33,307 nucleotides of DNA from Beijerinckiaceae bacterium (GCA_947476075.1 CANJPM010000012.1:1-33307), one strand, 5' to 3'. Shown: positions 9,836-19,002, counted from the first letter of the stretch. The notes: a model not told the origin generated them from the sequence alone. Translations and numbers: made by a program.

Positions 9836-9836
9836 A

Positions 9837-10085
9837 TCAACCTCTGATCGCGCGGAGATAATCGGGTTCGGAAATTTGGTGAATGAGCGTGAACGGGCGC
9901 AGGATCAAACCGTGAGCGCCGAGCTTGTAAAGCGCGCCGATGTCGCGCGCCACGAGTGCCGAACGCTCTTCTTCGGTTAAATCAAACTCGGCTGCGACAG
10001 CCGCAGCCTCGCGCATGAAACGCTCGCGCACTTGCGGATTGCGGTTAACTTCCCGCAGCACTTTATTCAGCGCATAAACGCTCAT
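9837..10085 (-). CDS. LigA-type small subunit of extradiol dioxygenase
   Basis: 82 aa; LTEEERSALVARDIGALYKLGAHGLILRPF, typical of the LigA/protocatechuate 4,5-dioxygenase alpha domain; 1 nt from the LigB-type gene. Confidence 0.85.
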   Translation of the reverse strand: MSVYALNKVLREVNRNPQVRERFMREAAAVAAEFDLTEEERSALVARDIGALYKLGAHGLILRPFTLIHQISEPDYLRAIRG

Positions 10086-10178
10086 GCGAGCGACCCTTCC
10101 ATTGGTGACAAGACGACGTTAAGCAGTCCCGTTTGCAGGCGCAACCGCTTGTGGCGGCCACGCCTGTTCGCACATTAA

Positions 10179-10931
10179 TCAGGCGCTGCCAGGCATGATC
10201 GCCGTGCAGCCGCCGTCAACAAACAGCGCCGTGCCAACGATGAACGAAGATTCTTCCGATACCAGGAACAGCACCGCGTTGGCCAGGTCATCGGGCACCC
10301 CGGGGCGGCCAACGAGATTGAGTACAGGACGCGTGGGGTCGAACTCATCCTTGCCGACAGGCGAACCGATCTTGTTGGGCACTACGGCGTTGACGCGGAT
10401 TTTGTGGGGCGCCAGCTGTATCGCCTGTGATTTTGTGAGGTTCACAACGCCGCCCTTTGCCGAAGTATACGCCGTTGCGCGGTCGCGGCCATAATAGCCG
10501 GAGGTCGAGCTGACGTTGACAATCCTGCCGCCGTTTCCATTGGCGATCATTGCCTTTGCGACATATTTTGTAAGCAGGAACGGCGCAGTGAGCGTGATCG
10601 CCAACACCTTGTTCCACTCAGCCGTGGTGATGTCGAACATGTTTTTGTTGTCGGAAATCGCTGCGTTGTTGACGAGAATGTCGATGCGCCCGAACGCGTC
10701 AGATACGTCCTTTACGCACTTGAGGATGTCGTCTTCGCTGCTGACGTCGCACACAAACGCCTGCGCTTTGCCGCCGGCGGCAACAATGTCGGCGGCGACC
10801 TTCTCGCCGCGCGCCTTGTCAAGATCAACGACCGCGATCGTTGCCCCGTTGCGCGCCAGCAGTTTCGAGACGTCTTCGCCGATGTTGCGGCCCGCGCCGG
10901 TGACGATTGCGACCTGATTGGCAAGTTTCAT
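10179..10931 (-). CDS. SDR family NAD(P)-dependent oxidoreductase
   Basis: 250 aa; VTGAGRNIGEDV, NNAAISDN, YTSAKGGVVNLTK, C-terminal VDGGCTAIMPG. Confidence 0.95.
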   Translation of the reverse strand: MKLANQVAIVTGAGRNIGEDVSKLLARNGATIAVVDLDKARGEKVAADIVAAGGKAQAFVCDVSSEDDILKCVKDVSDAFGRIDILVNNAAISDNKNMFDITTAEWNKVLAITLTAPFLLTKYVAKAMIANGNGGRIVNVSSTSGYYGRDRATAYTSAKGGVVNLTKSQAIQLAPHKIRVNAVVPNKIGSPVGKDEFDPTRPVLNLVGRPGVPDDLANAVLFLVSEESSFIVGTALFVDGGCTAIMPGSA

Positions 10932-10960
10932 AATAGGTTCCTTCTTGTTTAGTGATGTTC

Positions 10961-12730
10961 TCAGGACGCGTGCGCCGCCTTCAGGCGTGCGCGCAATTGT
11001 TCCGTGGCCGCAGGCTCAACGGCGTATTTTCTACCCGCGCGAACAAGAGCGACGCCGTAAGATTTTTCGGCCGCTTCCAAAGTCACATACCCCTCGTTCA
11101 CGTCATCGACGACGCTTTGGGGTTCGCGCGCAAGCGCCTGCCCAAGCCCGCCGCCGCCAGGCGTATCGAGGTTGAAGGTGTCTGCAGCCTTGAGTGGGTA
11201 ATCGGCATAGCGCGTGGGCAAACGCTTCTCGTCTTCGCGGCCAGAGTTAACGATGATATCGCCGGTTCGCCCGGCGCCGCCGCCCGCTGCTCCGTTGGGT
11301 GCGATGATATGTTTGGTGGAGCGAATTGAGAAGCGCGCGTCTTGCAGGTTCACATATTCGCGGCGAATGCCTAGCCCACCGCGGAAGGCGCCTGCGCCGC
11401 CGGAATCTGGAATGAGCTCAAAGCGTAAAACTCTTGTCGGGAACTCGCTTTCGATAATCTCAATCGGTGCGATCTTCGCGTTCGACTGATTGACCGACGT
11501 ACCTGAAGCTCCATCCTTGGATGCGCGCGCGCCGCCGCCGCCGCCCAGAATTTCATATTGGACATAACTCTGTCCGGCCTTGGTGCTGCGTCCGCCCAGA
11601 ATAATTGACCGACTGCCGCATCCATCCGCACGCGCTTTGCTTGGCACGATGTTGACGAGCGCTGCAAAAACAGCCTCTACGGTCGCGTGCACCGTCGGGT
11701 TATACGTGTTGACCGGGGCTGGAAAGCGCGGGTTCATTACGCTGCCTTCGCGAGTTTTAACGCTGAAGGCGCGCATCAAACCGCTATTGATAAAAATATG
11801 CGGATCGACGAGCGCGATTAGACAATAGGCGATAGCAGCTTGCACCAGCGGCGGGCGAATATTGGCCGGTCCCTGGGTCTGGTCGTCGCTGACCGTGAAG
11901 TCAAAGACGATCTCGTCGCCTTTCTTTTCAACGATAACGTGAATGCGCACAGGCTGATTCAGCCTCACGCCGTCATCGTCGACAAAGCGTTCGGCCTCGT
12001 AGCGGCCATCGTTCCATTCAGCTATAGCTGCCTTCATGCGAATGCGCGCGAGATCTAGCAGGCGCTCGAAAGAGGTGAGCGCCTTCTCCTTGCCGAACTT
12101 GCGCACAAGCTCTCCGAGGCGTTGCTCGCCAAGACGACTTGAGCCAAGCTGACCACGTATGTCGCCCAGCACGAGCACAGGCGTGCGGCTGTTGCAGGCG
12201 ATGATGCGCTCGATTTCGGTGTTGCGCTCAAAGGCTCGCTGATAGCGCACGGCTGGCAGATGCAAGCCTTCGTTGAAGGTCTCCTTGGCCTGTCCCGAAC
12301 AGGAGCCCGGCACTGGGCCGCCGATGTCGCTTTTGTGCGCGATTGATGCGCAGAACGCGATCAGCTCGCCGTTCGCAAACACGGGCGTCAGCACGCACAT
12401 ATCGGGCGCGTGCGGAGAGCCGCCCTCATAGGGATGATTTATAAGAAAGGCGTCGCCCTCAGCAATATCGTCGTATTCGCGAAGCACCGCCTGACAACAG
12501 GCGGGGAATGATCCTATATGCAGCGGCAACACCACATGCTGCGCGACGACGTCGCCCGCAGCGTTCATAATTGCGCAGGAGGCGTCCTGACTTTCGCGCA
12601 CGATCGTCGAGTAACCCGTACGGAACAGCGAGTTTTGCATTTCCTGCACAATGCCGTCGAGGCTCGCCTTGATGATTTCGAGTTCGACTGCGTCAACCTT
12701 TGGGGAGCTTGTCATGTCAGGCGGCTCCAA
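10961..12730 (-). CDS. Hydantoinase B/oxoprolinase family protein (HyuB-like)
   Basis: 589 aa; VELEIIKASLDGIVQEMQNSLFRTGYSTIVRESQDASCAIMNAAGDVVAQ, INHPYEGGSPHAPDM, GGLGIRREY. Confidence 0.95.
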   Translation of the reverse strand: MEPPDMTSSPKVDAVELEIIKASLDGIVQEMQNSLFRTGYSTIVRESQDASCAIMNAAGDVVAQHVVLPLHIGSFPACCQAVLREYDDIAEGDAFLINHPYEGGSPHAPDMCVLTPVFANGELIAFCASIAHKSDIGGPVPGSCSGQAKETFNEGLHLPAVRYQRAFERNTEIERIIACNSRTPVLVLGDIRGQLGSSRLGEQRLGELVRKFGKEKALTSFERLLDLARIRMKAAIAEWNDGRYEAERFVDDDGVRLNQPVRIHVIVEKKGDEIVFDFTVSDDQTQGPANIRPPLVQAAIAYCLIALVDPHIFINSGLMRAFSVKTREGSVMNPRFPAPVNTYNPTVHATVEAVFAALVNIVPSKARADGCGSRSIILGGRSTKAGQSYVQYEILGGGGGARASKDGASGTSVNQSNAKIAPIEIIESEFPTRVLRFELIPDSGGAGAFRGGLGIRREYVNLQDARFSIRSTKHIIAPNGAAGGGAGRTGDIIVNSGREDEKRLPTRYADYPLKAADTFNLDTPGGGGLGQALAREPQSVVDDVNEGYVTLEAAEKSYGVALVRAGRKYAVEPAATEQLRARLKAAHAS

Positions 12731-14780
12731 TGGTGATAATCATGTTGCGATATTCATCCACGCGCACATGCTGACCCGGGGGGATCACGCTGGTGCAATC
12801 GAGTTGATCGACGATGGCGGGGCCGGAAAATGTGGCGCCGACATCGAGCTTTTCACGCTGGTAGACAGGGCATTCGATATTAGCGCCATTGAAGCGCGCA
12901 ACCCGCATTTCACGGACAGCGCCAGCAAGGGGAGCGCCGGTGGGTGCGAACTTCGGCAGTTCAACGGGCGGTACGCGGCCAATGCCGCGCACGCGATAGG
13001 AGATGATCTCAACGGGCTCCTGCGGCGCGGTGTGGCCGAACATCTTGCGATGTTCTTCATCGAACGCGCTGCGTAATTGCGCGAGTCCGCCCGGCGCCAG
13101 CGGCGCGTTGCAGGGCAGGGTGATCTCGTAGCCCTGGCCTGCGTAGCGGATGTCCAGCGCGTATTCGATTTCGGCCTTCTCGTCGGTGAAGCCCTCTTCC
13201 GCCAGTTCCGTTCGTGCTTGCGCTGCAAGCTCTTCCAGCACAGCGTTCACGTCACTCTCGTCTGCGCGCGACAAAGCGGTCAGGCGCGAGCGCACGTAAT
13301 CGTGCTTTACGTCAGACATCACCAGGCCCATGGCGGAATAGACGCCTGGATACAAAGGCACGATAACGCCCGCCATGCCTAGTTCCGCTGCGATGGGGCC
13401 AGCATGCAGCGGGCCGGCGCCGCCAAAGGCGAGCAACATGAAATCGCGCAAATCATGGCCGCGCATGGTGGAGATGGCTTTGATGGCTTCCTGCATCTTG
13501 ACGTTGATGATGCGGACCACGCCTTCGGCAGCGTCCTGCGCCTGCATGTCGAGCGGCTTGGCGACGGCATTGTTGATCGCATCATGCGAGGCTTGCGCAT
13601 CAAGGCGCATCTTGCCGCCGAGAAAGTTATCGGGGCTCAAATAGCCAAGTACAAGATTGCAATCGGTGATGGTGGGTTGCGTGCCGCCGCGCCCGTAACA
13701 TGCGGGGCCTGGCTGCGCGCCAGCGCTTTGCGGGCCAACGATAAGCTCGCCAAAGCGATCGACATGGGCGAGGGTGCCGCCGCCCGCACTCACCGTGTTG
13801 ATCTCAATCATCGGCAGGGCGACGTCGCGGCCTTCCACCTTGCCGCGATTGGCGATGGATGGTTGCCCGTCCTTGATGAGGGCGACGTCGCAAGACGTGC
13901 CGCCCATGTCGAAGGTGATGAGGTTTTGAAAACCGGTTGTGCGGCAAGCGTAAACGCTTGCCGTGATGCCGCCGGCAGGACCAGACAGCACCGTGGCCAC
14001 GGCCTTCTTTGCTGTGGCTTCAAACGTCGCCATCCCGCCATTGGATTGCATTATGTACTTCTGCCGCGTCGTCACGCCCGCGCTCTTCAGGCGCTGATCG
14101 AGATTGGCGATATAGCGCGCCAGTATCGGCTGCAAATAGGCGTTAATCACCGTGGTGGACAGGCGATAATACTCACGGATCTGCGGGACGATTTCACTGG
14201 AGATGGAGACGCCGCAGCCCGGAATCTCCTCTTCCACGATTTCGCGCGCGCGTTGCTCATGCTGCGGCGCCAGAAACGAAAACAAAAAGCAGATCGCGAT
14301 GGATTGCACCTCTTCTTCGCGCAGTTCCCGCAGGGTTTGACGCAGCGCGTCTTCGTCCAGCGGCAGAAGGACTTCTCCTTCAAACGATACGCGCTCGACG
14401 ACTTCGCCGGTGCGGCTTGGCGGCGCCAGCATCGCGGGCTTGTCGTACATGATGTCGAAAATGGCCGGGCCGTGCGGTCGTGATTGTTCGCCCACTTCAT
14501 AAATGCCGCGAAAGCCCTTGGTGACGAGCAGGCCGGTGCGCACGCCCTTGCCTTCGAGCAATGCGTTAGTGCCAACGGTCGTGCCGTGGCAGAAGAAGCC
14601 GATCTCTTCAGGCTTCACCCCGGTCGCGATCAGCTCTTCGACGCCAGCTAAAATGGCGCGCGAGGGGTCGTCTGGCGTCGAGGGAATCTTCGCGATCGAG
14701 ACTTCGCGGGTTTCGTCGTTGACGTAGACGAAGTCCGAAAAGGTTCCGCCAGTGTCGACGGTCAAACGATAGTGCGCCAT
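12717..14780 (-). CDS. Hydantoinase A/oxoprolinase family protein (HyuA-like)
   Basis: 687 aa; VDTGGTFSDFVYV, FFCHGTTVGTNALLEGKGVRTGLLVTKGFRG, ITFDMGGTSCDVALI, LLAFGGAGPLHAGPIA; overlaps the HyuB-like gene by 14 nt. Confidence 0.95.
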   Translation of the reverse strand: MAHYRLTVDTGGTFSDFVYVNDETREVSIAKIPSTPDDPSRAILAGVEELIATGVKPEEIGFFCHGTTVGTNALLEGKGVRTGLLVTKGFRGIYEVGEQSRPHGPAIFDIMYDKPAMLAPPSRTGEVVERVSFEGEVLLPLDEDALRQTLRELREEEVQSIAICFLFSFLAPQHEQRAREIVEEEIPGCGVSISSEIVPQIREYYRLSTTVINAYLQPILARYIANLDQRLKSAGVTTRQKYIMQSNGGMATFEATAKKAVATVLSGPAGGITASVYACRTTGFQNLITFDMGGTSCDVALIKDGQPSIANRGKVEGRDVALPMIEINTVSAGGGTLAHVDRFGELIVGPQSAGAQPGPACYGRGGTQPTITDCNLVLGYLSPDNFLGGKMRLDAQASHDAINNAVAKPLDMQAQDAAEGVVRIINVKMQEAIKAISTMRGHDLRDFMLLAFGGAGPLHAGPIAAELGMAGVIVPLYPGVYSAMGLVMSDVKHDYVRSRLTALSRADESDVNAVLEELAAQARTELAEEGFTDEKAEIEYALDIRYAGQGYEITLPCNAPLAPGGLAQLRSAFDEEHRKMFGHTAPQEPVEIISYRVRGIGRVPPVELPKFAPTGAPLAGAVREMRVARFNGANIECPVYQREKLDVGATFSGPAIVDQLDCTSVIPPGQHVRVDEYRNMIITIGAA

Positions 14781-14883
14781 TCTGCTCGCCTGCGTTTAAG
14801 TCCCTGTCCGGGTTTTGCCCGTTCTCTGTCGTTGCAGAGTCGCCGGCAAGCTAATGGACGCAGAGGGCTGCGTAAACCGCCGA

Positions 14884-15747
14884 TCAGCCGGTCAGCTGAT
14901 CGAAGATGAATTGCAGGGCAGGGCGCTTCAGCGCGTGCTTGCGGTAGAGCACCACGAAGGGCGCCGTACCAAATTTAGGGCCAAGGTCGAGCGCCCGGAC
15001 GCCCGGCGGGAGGCGTCGGTCAACGCAGAGCGTGTGGACGATGGCAGGGCCGACACCCAGCCCCACAAGGTCAACTGCGGTCTGGCAGGTGGGGCATTCT
15101 ATATAGGCGGCGTCAGCCAGAGCGCCGCCTGAAGCCTGCAACAAGTCGCGCGTCGCCCGGCCACGCGGGGCCACGATCAGGCGGTCCTGCACGATGTCGC
15201 CAATGCGCACACGCCCGGCATGGTCGCTCTTGTGGATGAGGGAGAACGGCGAATTTGCCACTACTTCCGCCGATATGCCACGCGGCACGCGGGGATAGAC
15301 GCCCATGCAGAAATCGAGCTGGCCCTTTTGCAGCGCCAGCAAAGCGTCAGCTGCGCGATAGACGCGCATGTTGAGCTCGAAGTTTGGAAACTTGGTCCAG
15401 AACTGGTTGAGCTTGGGTACGAAATACCAAAGATAATCGCCGCCGACCGCGATGGAGACGCTGCCTGCTTCCGTTGAGTAAGAGGTGACGGTGGAGAATG
15501 CCCGCTCAGCGCCGTCGATCACCGGAATGATTTCCGCCAACAAGCGTTCGCCCGGGCCTGTAAGCGCCAGCGACTTTCCCTGCCTGCGAAACAGCTCGAC
15601 GCCGACGATCTCCTCCAGCCGGGTAAGTTTGGCGGAAATAGCCGACACGGTGAGGCGCAGCTTGGCGGCGGCGGCCTTCAGCGAGCCCTCTTGCGCAACC
15701 AGCTGAAAAGCGCGCAATTTGCTGAAATCGAGATCTTCAATGCGCAC
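14884..15747 (-). CDS. LysR family transcriptional regulator
   Basis: 287 aa; N-terminal HTH LDFSKLRAFQLVAQEGSLKAAAAKLRLTVSAISAKLTRLEEIVGVELFRRQGKSLALTGPGE. Confidence 0.95.
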   Translation of the reverse strand: MRIEDLDFSKLRAFQLVAQEGSLKAAAAKLRLTVSAISAKLTRLEEIVGVELFRRQGKSLALTGPGERLLAEIIPVIDGAERAFSTVTSYSTEAGSVSIAVGGDYLWYFVPKLNQFWTKFPNFELNMRVYRAADALLALQKGQLDFCMGVYPRVPRGISAEVVANSPFSLIHKSDHAGRVRIGDIVQDRLIVAPRGRATRDLLQASGGALADAAYIECPTCQTAVDLVGLGVGPAIVHTLCVDRRLPPGVRALDLGPKFGTAPFVVLYRKHALKRPALQFIFDQLTG

Positions 15748-15764
15748 GGGCGGCTTTCTCGTCG

Positions 15765-15799
15765 ATCGTCTCGGAATTTTGCATCGTCTCAGAATTTTG
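15765..15799. repeat. Tandem direct repeat in the LysR/cupin divergent intergenic region (candidate operator)
   Basis: ATCGTCTCGGAATTTTG (15765-15781) and ATCGTCTCAGAATTTTG (15783-15799): 17-nt units, one mismatch, 18-bp period. Confidence 0.75.
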
Positions 15800-15960
15800 G
15801 AACATCGTATAAAATAATTCGATTTACGTGAAGTCTCGCGCGTTATATTTCAAAGCGACACGCTAATGGGGCAGTCGCGCTCAACGACTTTACCATGGCC
15901 ATTGCGGCGCGGGCCCCTCAAGAGCTGCGCGCCCGACATCATCAGACAGGGACCTGTGGA

Positions 15961-16545
15961 ATGAGTTCTGAACAATCTGCTCCCACGGCGGGCCACAACA
16001 GCATCAACGACGGCAAGGAAGAGGTCGTCTGGGAGCGCTGGACTCGCAAGCGCGTTTTTGTTCGCGCGCTGGAAGGCACTTACGGCGAGCTGGTGAAAGA
16101 CCTGTTCACCCAGCCGCGCGTCTATTCCACAAAGGATCACAAGTGGAAGGGCGGCCCGGGCCATTATGGCAAGAAAATCATCAATCCCCAGGCCGTGAAG
16201 GTTGCGCAGTCGATCGAGACCCACATCGAAGTGTTCTCGCCCGGCGGCTATGGCCAGAAGCATGGCCACATGAACAGCGCGATCTTCTTCGTGCTCAAGG
16301 GCAAGGGCCATGACGTCCACGATAACAAGCGCATCGACTGGGAAGCCGGCGATGCGTTGATCGTTGAGAACGCCTGCGTGCATCAGCACTTCAGCGACGA
16401 TCACGACGATGAATGCGTCACGCTCGTTATGAAGGCCAAGCCGCTGTTCCTGTTCATGCACATGCTGTTCCAGAAGGTGTCGGAATTCCCGCCCAAGGAA
16501 GGCACCGCAAAGCAGCTCGCCTACACGCCGCCGAAGGATTTGTAA
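15961..16545 (+). CDS. Cupin domain protein (copy 1)
   Basis: ATG 15961 inside ORF-track 15895-16545. ETHIEVFSPGGYGQKHGHMNSAIFFVLKGKGHDV and DALIVENACVHQHF. Confidence 0.85.
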   Translation: MSSEQSAPTAGHNSINDGKEEVVWERWTRKRVFVRALEGTYGELVKDLFTQPRVYSTKDHKWKGGPGHYGKKIINPQAVKVAQSIETHIEVFSPGGYGQKHGHMNSAIFFVLKGKGHDVHDNKRIDWEAGDALIVENACVHQHFSDDHDDECVTLVMKAKPLFLFMHMLFQKVSEFPPKEGTAKQLAYTPPKDL

Positions 16546-16572
16546 GCCGCACAGGCTTGAGGAGATCAGACT

Positions 16573-17127
16573 ATGGCCTTTCTAGACCCCCGCGAAAAAG
16601 AGCGCGCTCACGGCTCCGCTCCCGAAGTGAATTTCTATTCGGAAGCGCTGAAGGCGTCCGAGCAATTCCGCCAGGAATACGACGGCAAAATCGGCGTGGT
16701 GAAGTGGAACGAGATGCCGCTGGAGCGTTCGCCCAACGGCCTCATCAAGCACATCATCAACGAGCGCATGGACACCAAGGAAATGTGCCTCGACATCTAC
16801 ATGCAGTTTCTTGCGCCGGGCAAAGCCTCGGGCAAGCATCGGCATGTTTCTGAGGAAGTGCATTACGTTGTAGAGGGTTCCGGCTACGACTTGCATTGGG
16901 ACGTGAAGTTCGATTGCCATGACACTATGGAATTCGAATGGGAAACGACCCCCAAGAAGTTCGAATGGACAGCCGGCGATTTCATCTACATCCCGCCGTA
17001 TTGCGCCCATCAGCACTTCAATTCCGACCCTAACAACGAGGCTCGCATCATTGTGGTCAACAGCCGCATTGTGAAGGCGATGGGGTTTGACTGGTTTGAG
17101 CAGCTGGAAAACGCCGAAGGCTTCTGA
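16573..17127 (+). CDS. Cupin domain protein (copy 2)
   Basis: 184 aa; KHRHVSEEVHYVVEGSGYDLHWD (HxHxxxE...G) and GDFIYIPPYCAHQHF; 27 nt after copy 1. Confidence 0.9.
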   Translation: MAFLDPREKERAHGSAPEVNFYSEALKASEQFRQEYDGKIGVVKWNEMPLERSPNGLIKHIINERMDTKEMCLDIYMQFLAPGKASGKHRHVSEEVHYVVEGSGYDLHWDVKFDCHDTMEFEWETTPKKFEWTAGDFIYIPPYCAHQHFNSDPNNEARIIVVNSRIVKAMGFDWFEQLENAEGF

Positions 17128-17160
17128 ACCCTCAGGCCATCAGAAAGCAAGGAAGCTATC

Positions 17161-17565
17161 ATGTGCGGCGAACTGGACGACGAGACACCGTCGAGCGGCG
17201 AAGACCAGCACTACGAGCGCTTCCTTGCCCATGCGCGGGCGCTGATCACGCGAAATGAGCAGGCGCCGCAGCCTGAACATCCCGTGATCGCGTCCATTGA
17301 GGAATTGTTCACGGCTGCGCTTTCGCGCGCCGTGCGCGATTGCGAGAGCGCCCATCCGGACCAACGCTACGCGACGCTGTCGCTACAGCCGCTGGTGTTC
17401 GCCCGGCTGGCGGGTCTCCTCGCCGCGCACCTGTCCATCGGCGAAGATCCGCTGCGCAAGACGATGGAAGCGCTGATGCACGGCTATGCGGAAGCCGACG
17501 ACATCGAGCCCGACCACGGCCATGATCATAGCGGCAGCTCCGGGCATTTCGGGCATTCGCATTAG
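17161..17565 (+). CDS. Small protein with His/Asp-rich C-terminal tail, unknown function
   Basis: 134 aa, co-oriented 33 nt after the second cupin; ends DDIEPDHGHDHSGSSGHFGHSH. Confidence 0.75.
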   Translation: MCGELDDETPSSGEDQHYERFLAHARALITRNEQAPQPEHPVIASIEELFTAALSRAVRDCESAHPDQRYATLSLQPLVFARLAGLLAAHLSIGEDPLRKTMEALMHGYAEADDIEPDHGHDHSGSSGHFGHSH

Positions 17566-17580
17566 TTTTTCCGCCAAGAG

Positions 17581-17729
17581 CGCAGTCCTGCGGTCAGCAT
17601 GGGGGCGGTCCAAACGTTATGGCGGCGATGGCCGCCGTACACGGCAGGCTACGAGTTAGCTGCCTATCGTGGGTCTTGGCCTTCACCGGGATGACCCGGT
17701 GCGCGGACCGCCCGCAGCGCCGGAGGCGC
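17581..17729. ncRNA. Candidate structured element (five hairpins, three of them enclosed by a 9-bp stem)
   Basis: Outer stem GGGCGGTCC 17603-17611 with GGACCGCCC 17705-17713. Enclosed hairpins: 17621-17636 GGCGGC-GATG-GCCGCC; 17643-17664 GGCA-g-GCTA-CGAGT-TAGC-TGCC; 17684-17701 CACCGGG-ATGA-CCCGGTG. Flanking hairpins: CGCAG-TC-CTGCG 17581-17592 and GCGCC-GGA-GGCGC 17717-17729. Confidence 0.45.
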
Positions 17730-17742
17730 ACCTATCCCAAGC

Positions 17743-19002
17743 TCAATTATCGATAATCTTGTTGCGTGCATAAAGCGCCGGGAACAGCTTCACCCACAAC
17801 CCCGCCAGCACGAACGTCACGATGCCGCCGATCACGATAGCGTTGGCCGCGCCAAACAGCGCCGCGCTGGCCCCGGCGCGGAATTCACCCAGATCCGCCG
17901 AGCCCGAGATGAAGATGGAGTTCACTGCGGCGACGCGACCGCGCATCTCGTCGGGCGCTTCCGCCTGCACCATGGTGTGACGGATAACGACGCTGACGGA
18001 ATCAGCAGCGCCAACGACCAGCAACGCCAGCATCGACAACCAGAGCGTTGACGACAAGCCGAAGGCGGCGATGGCTAGCCCATAGATTCCAACCGCTATC
18101 AGCATCTTCCGCCCTGCGCCGGACGTGATCGGGAAATAGGCGATCGCCGCGCTCATCGCGATAGAGCCGATCGCTGGACATGAGCGCAAAAGGCCCAGTC
18201 CCCACGGTCCCGTCTCCAGTACGTCCTTGGCGATGATGGGTAACAAAGCGGTGACGCCGCCAAACAACACGGCCACGAGATCAAGCGCCACAGCGCCAAA
18301 CATTACCGGTCGCGACCACATGAAAGTGAGGCCGACGGAGACGGTCGCCCAGCTGATCGGGCCACGTCCCGAGCCTGCGGGGTCAAGCGGCGTGCGGATC
18401 ATGCACACCATCAGCGAGGCGAGCGCAAAGCATGCAGTAGCTGCAAAGAAGCAGACCGTCGGTCCGCCAATGTAAAGCAGACCGCCGATTGCCGGGCCGG
18501 CGACTGTGGCAACCTGCCAAAACGAGGAATACCAGGTGATTGCATTCGCGAAATGGGTACGTGGCACAAGGCTTGGCGTGATCGCCTGCGAAGCGGGATT
18601 TCCAAAAGCTCGCCCGATTCCAATCATCACCACTGACACATAGATTAGCCAGACCGGCGCTGATTCAAACAACACGGCGAACGCCAGCGCGCCCATGCCG
18701 AGCGTGCAGAGGCCGAATGACAACGCCACGACGTTGCGGCGATTGTAGCTGTCAGCGACGTGGCCGGTGAGAAGGGCGAAGGCTATTGAGGGCAGGAACG
18801 CTGCAAGGCCGGCCAGACCAAGCGCAAGGGCGCTGCCAGTGGTTTCATACAAATACCAGCCTACGCCGACGTTCTTCATCTGCAAGGCTACGCCGCTGAG
18901 AAAGCGGTAGCCAATCCAGAACTGGAAATCTCTGAAAGCAAATGCAGCATAGGCGCCGTGGGCTTTTGATTGTTGTTCTTCCACTTCGGTAACCATGCTC
19001 AC
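17743..19002 (-). CDS. MFS transporter (MFS_3/EntS-like)
   Basis: 419 aa, many hydrophobic segments; AFRDFQFWIGYRFLSGVALQMKNVGVGWYLYETTGSALALGLAGLAAFLPSIAFALLTGHVADSYNRRNV. Confidence 0.92.
   Translation of the reverse strand: MSMVTEVEEQQSKAHGAYAAFAFRDFQFWIGYRFLSGVALQMKNVGVGWYLYETTGSALALGLAGLAAFLPSIAFALLTGHVADSYNRRNVVALSFGLCTLGMGALAFAVLFESAPVWLIYVSVVMIGIGRAFGNPASQAITPSLVPRTHFANAITWYSSFWQVATVAGPAIGGLLYIGGPTVCFFAATACFALASLMVCMIRTPLDPAGSGRGPISWATVSVGLTFMWSRPVMFGAVALDLVAVLFGGVTALLPIIAKDVLETGPWGLGLLRSCPAIGSIAMSAAIAYFPITSGAGRKMLIAVGIYGLAIAAFGLSSTLWLSMLALLVVGAADSVSVVIRHTMVQAEAPDEMRGRVAAVNSIFISGSADLGEFRAGASAALFGAANAIVIGGIVTFVLAGLWVKLFPALYARNKIIDN

Noticed and set aside
13404-14483. 359-aa plus-strand ORF antisense to the HyuA-like gene
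   Set aside because: Shadow ORF; no recognisable motifs and fully inside a convincing HyuA coding frame.
15765-15799. Direct repeats considered as a CRISPR array
   Set aside because: Only two units with a 1-nt gap, no spacers, and no cas genes in the window.
17603-17713. Cloverleaf-like folding read as a tRNA gene
   Set aside because: Stem of 9 bp, no GTTCRANYC T-loop, and arm sizes do not fit a tRNA; kept only as a generic structured element.
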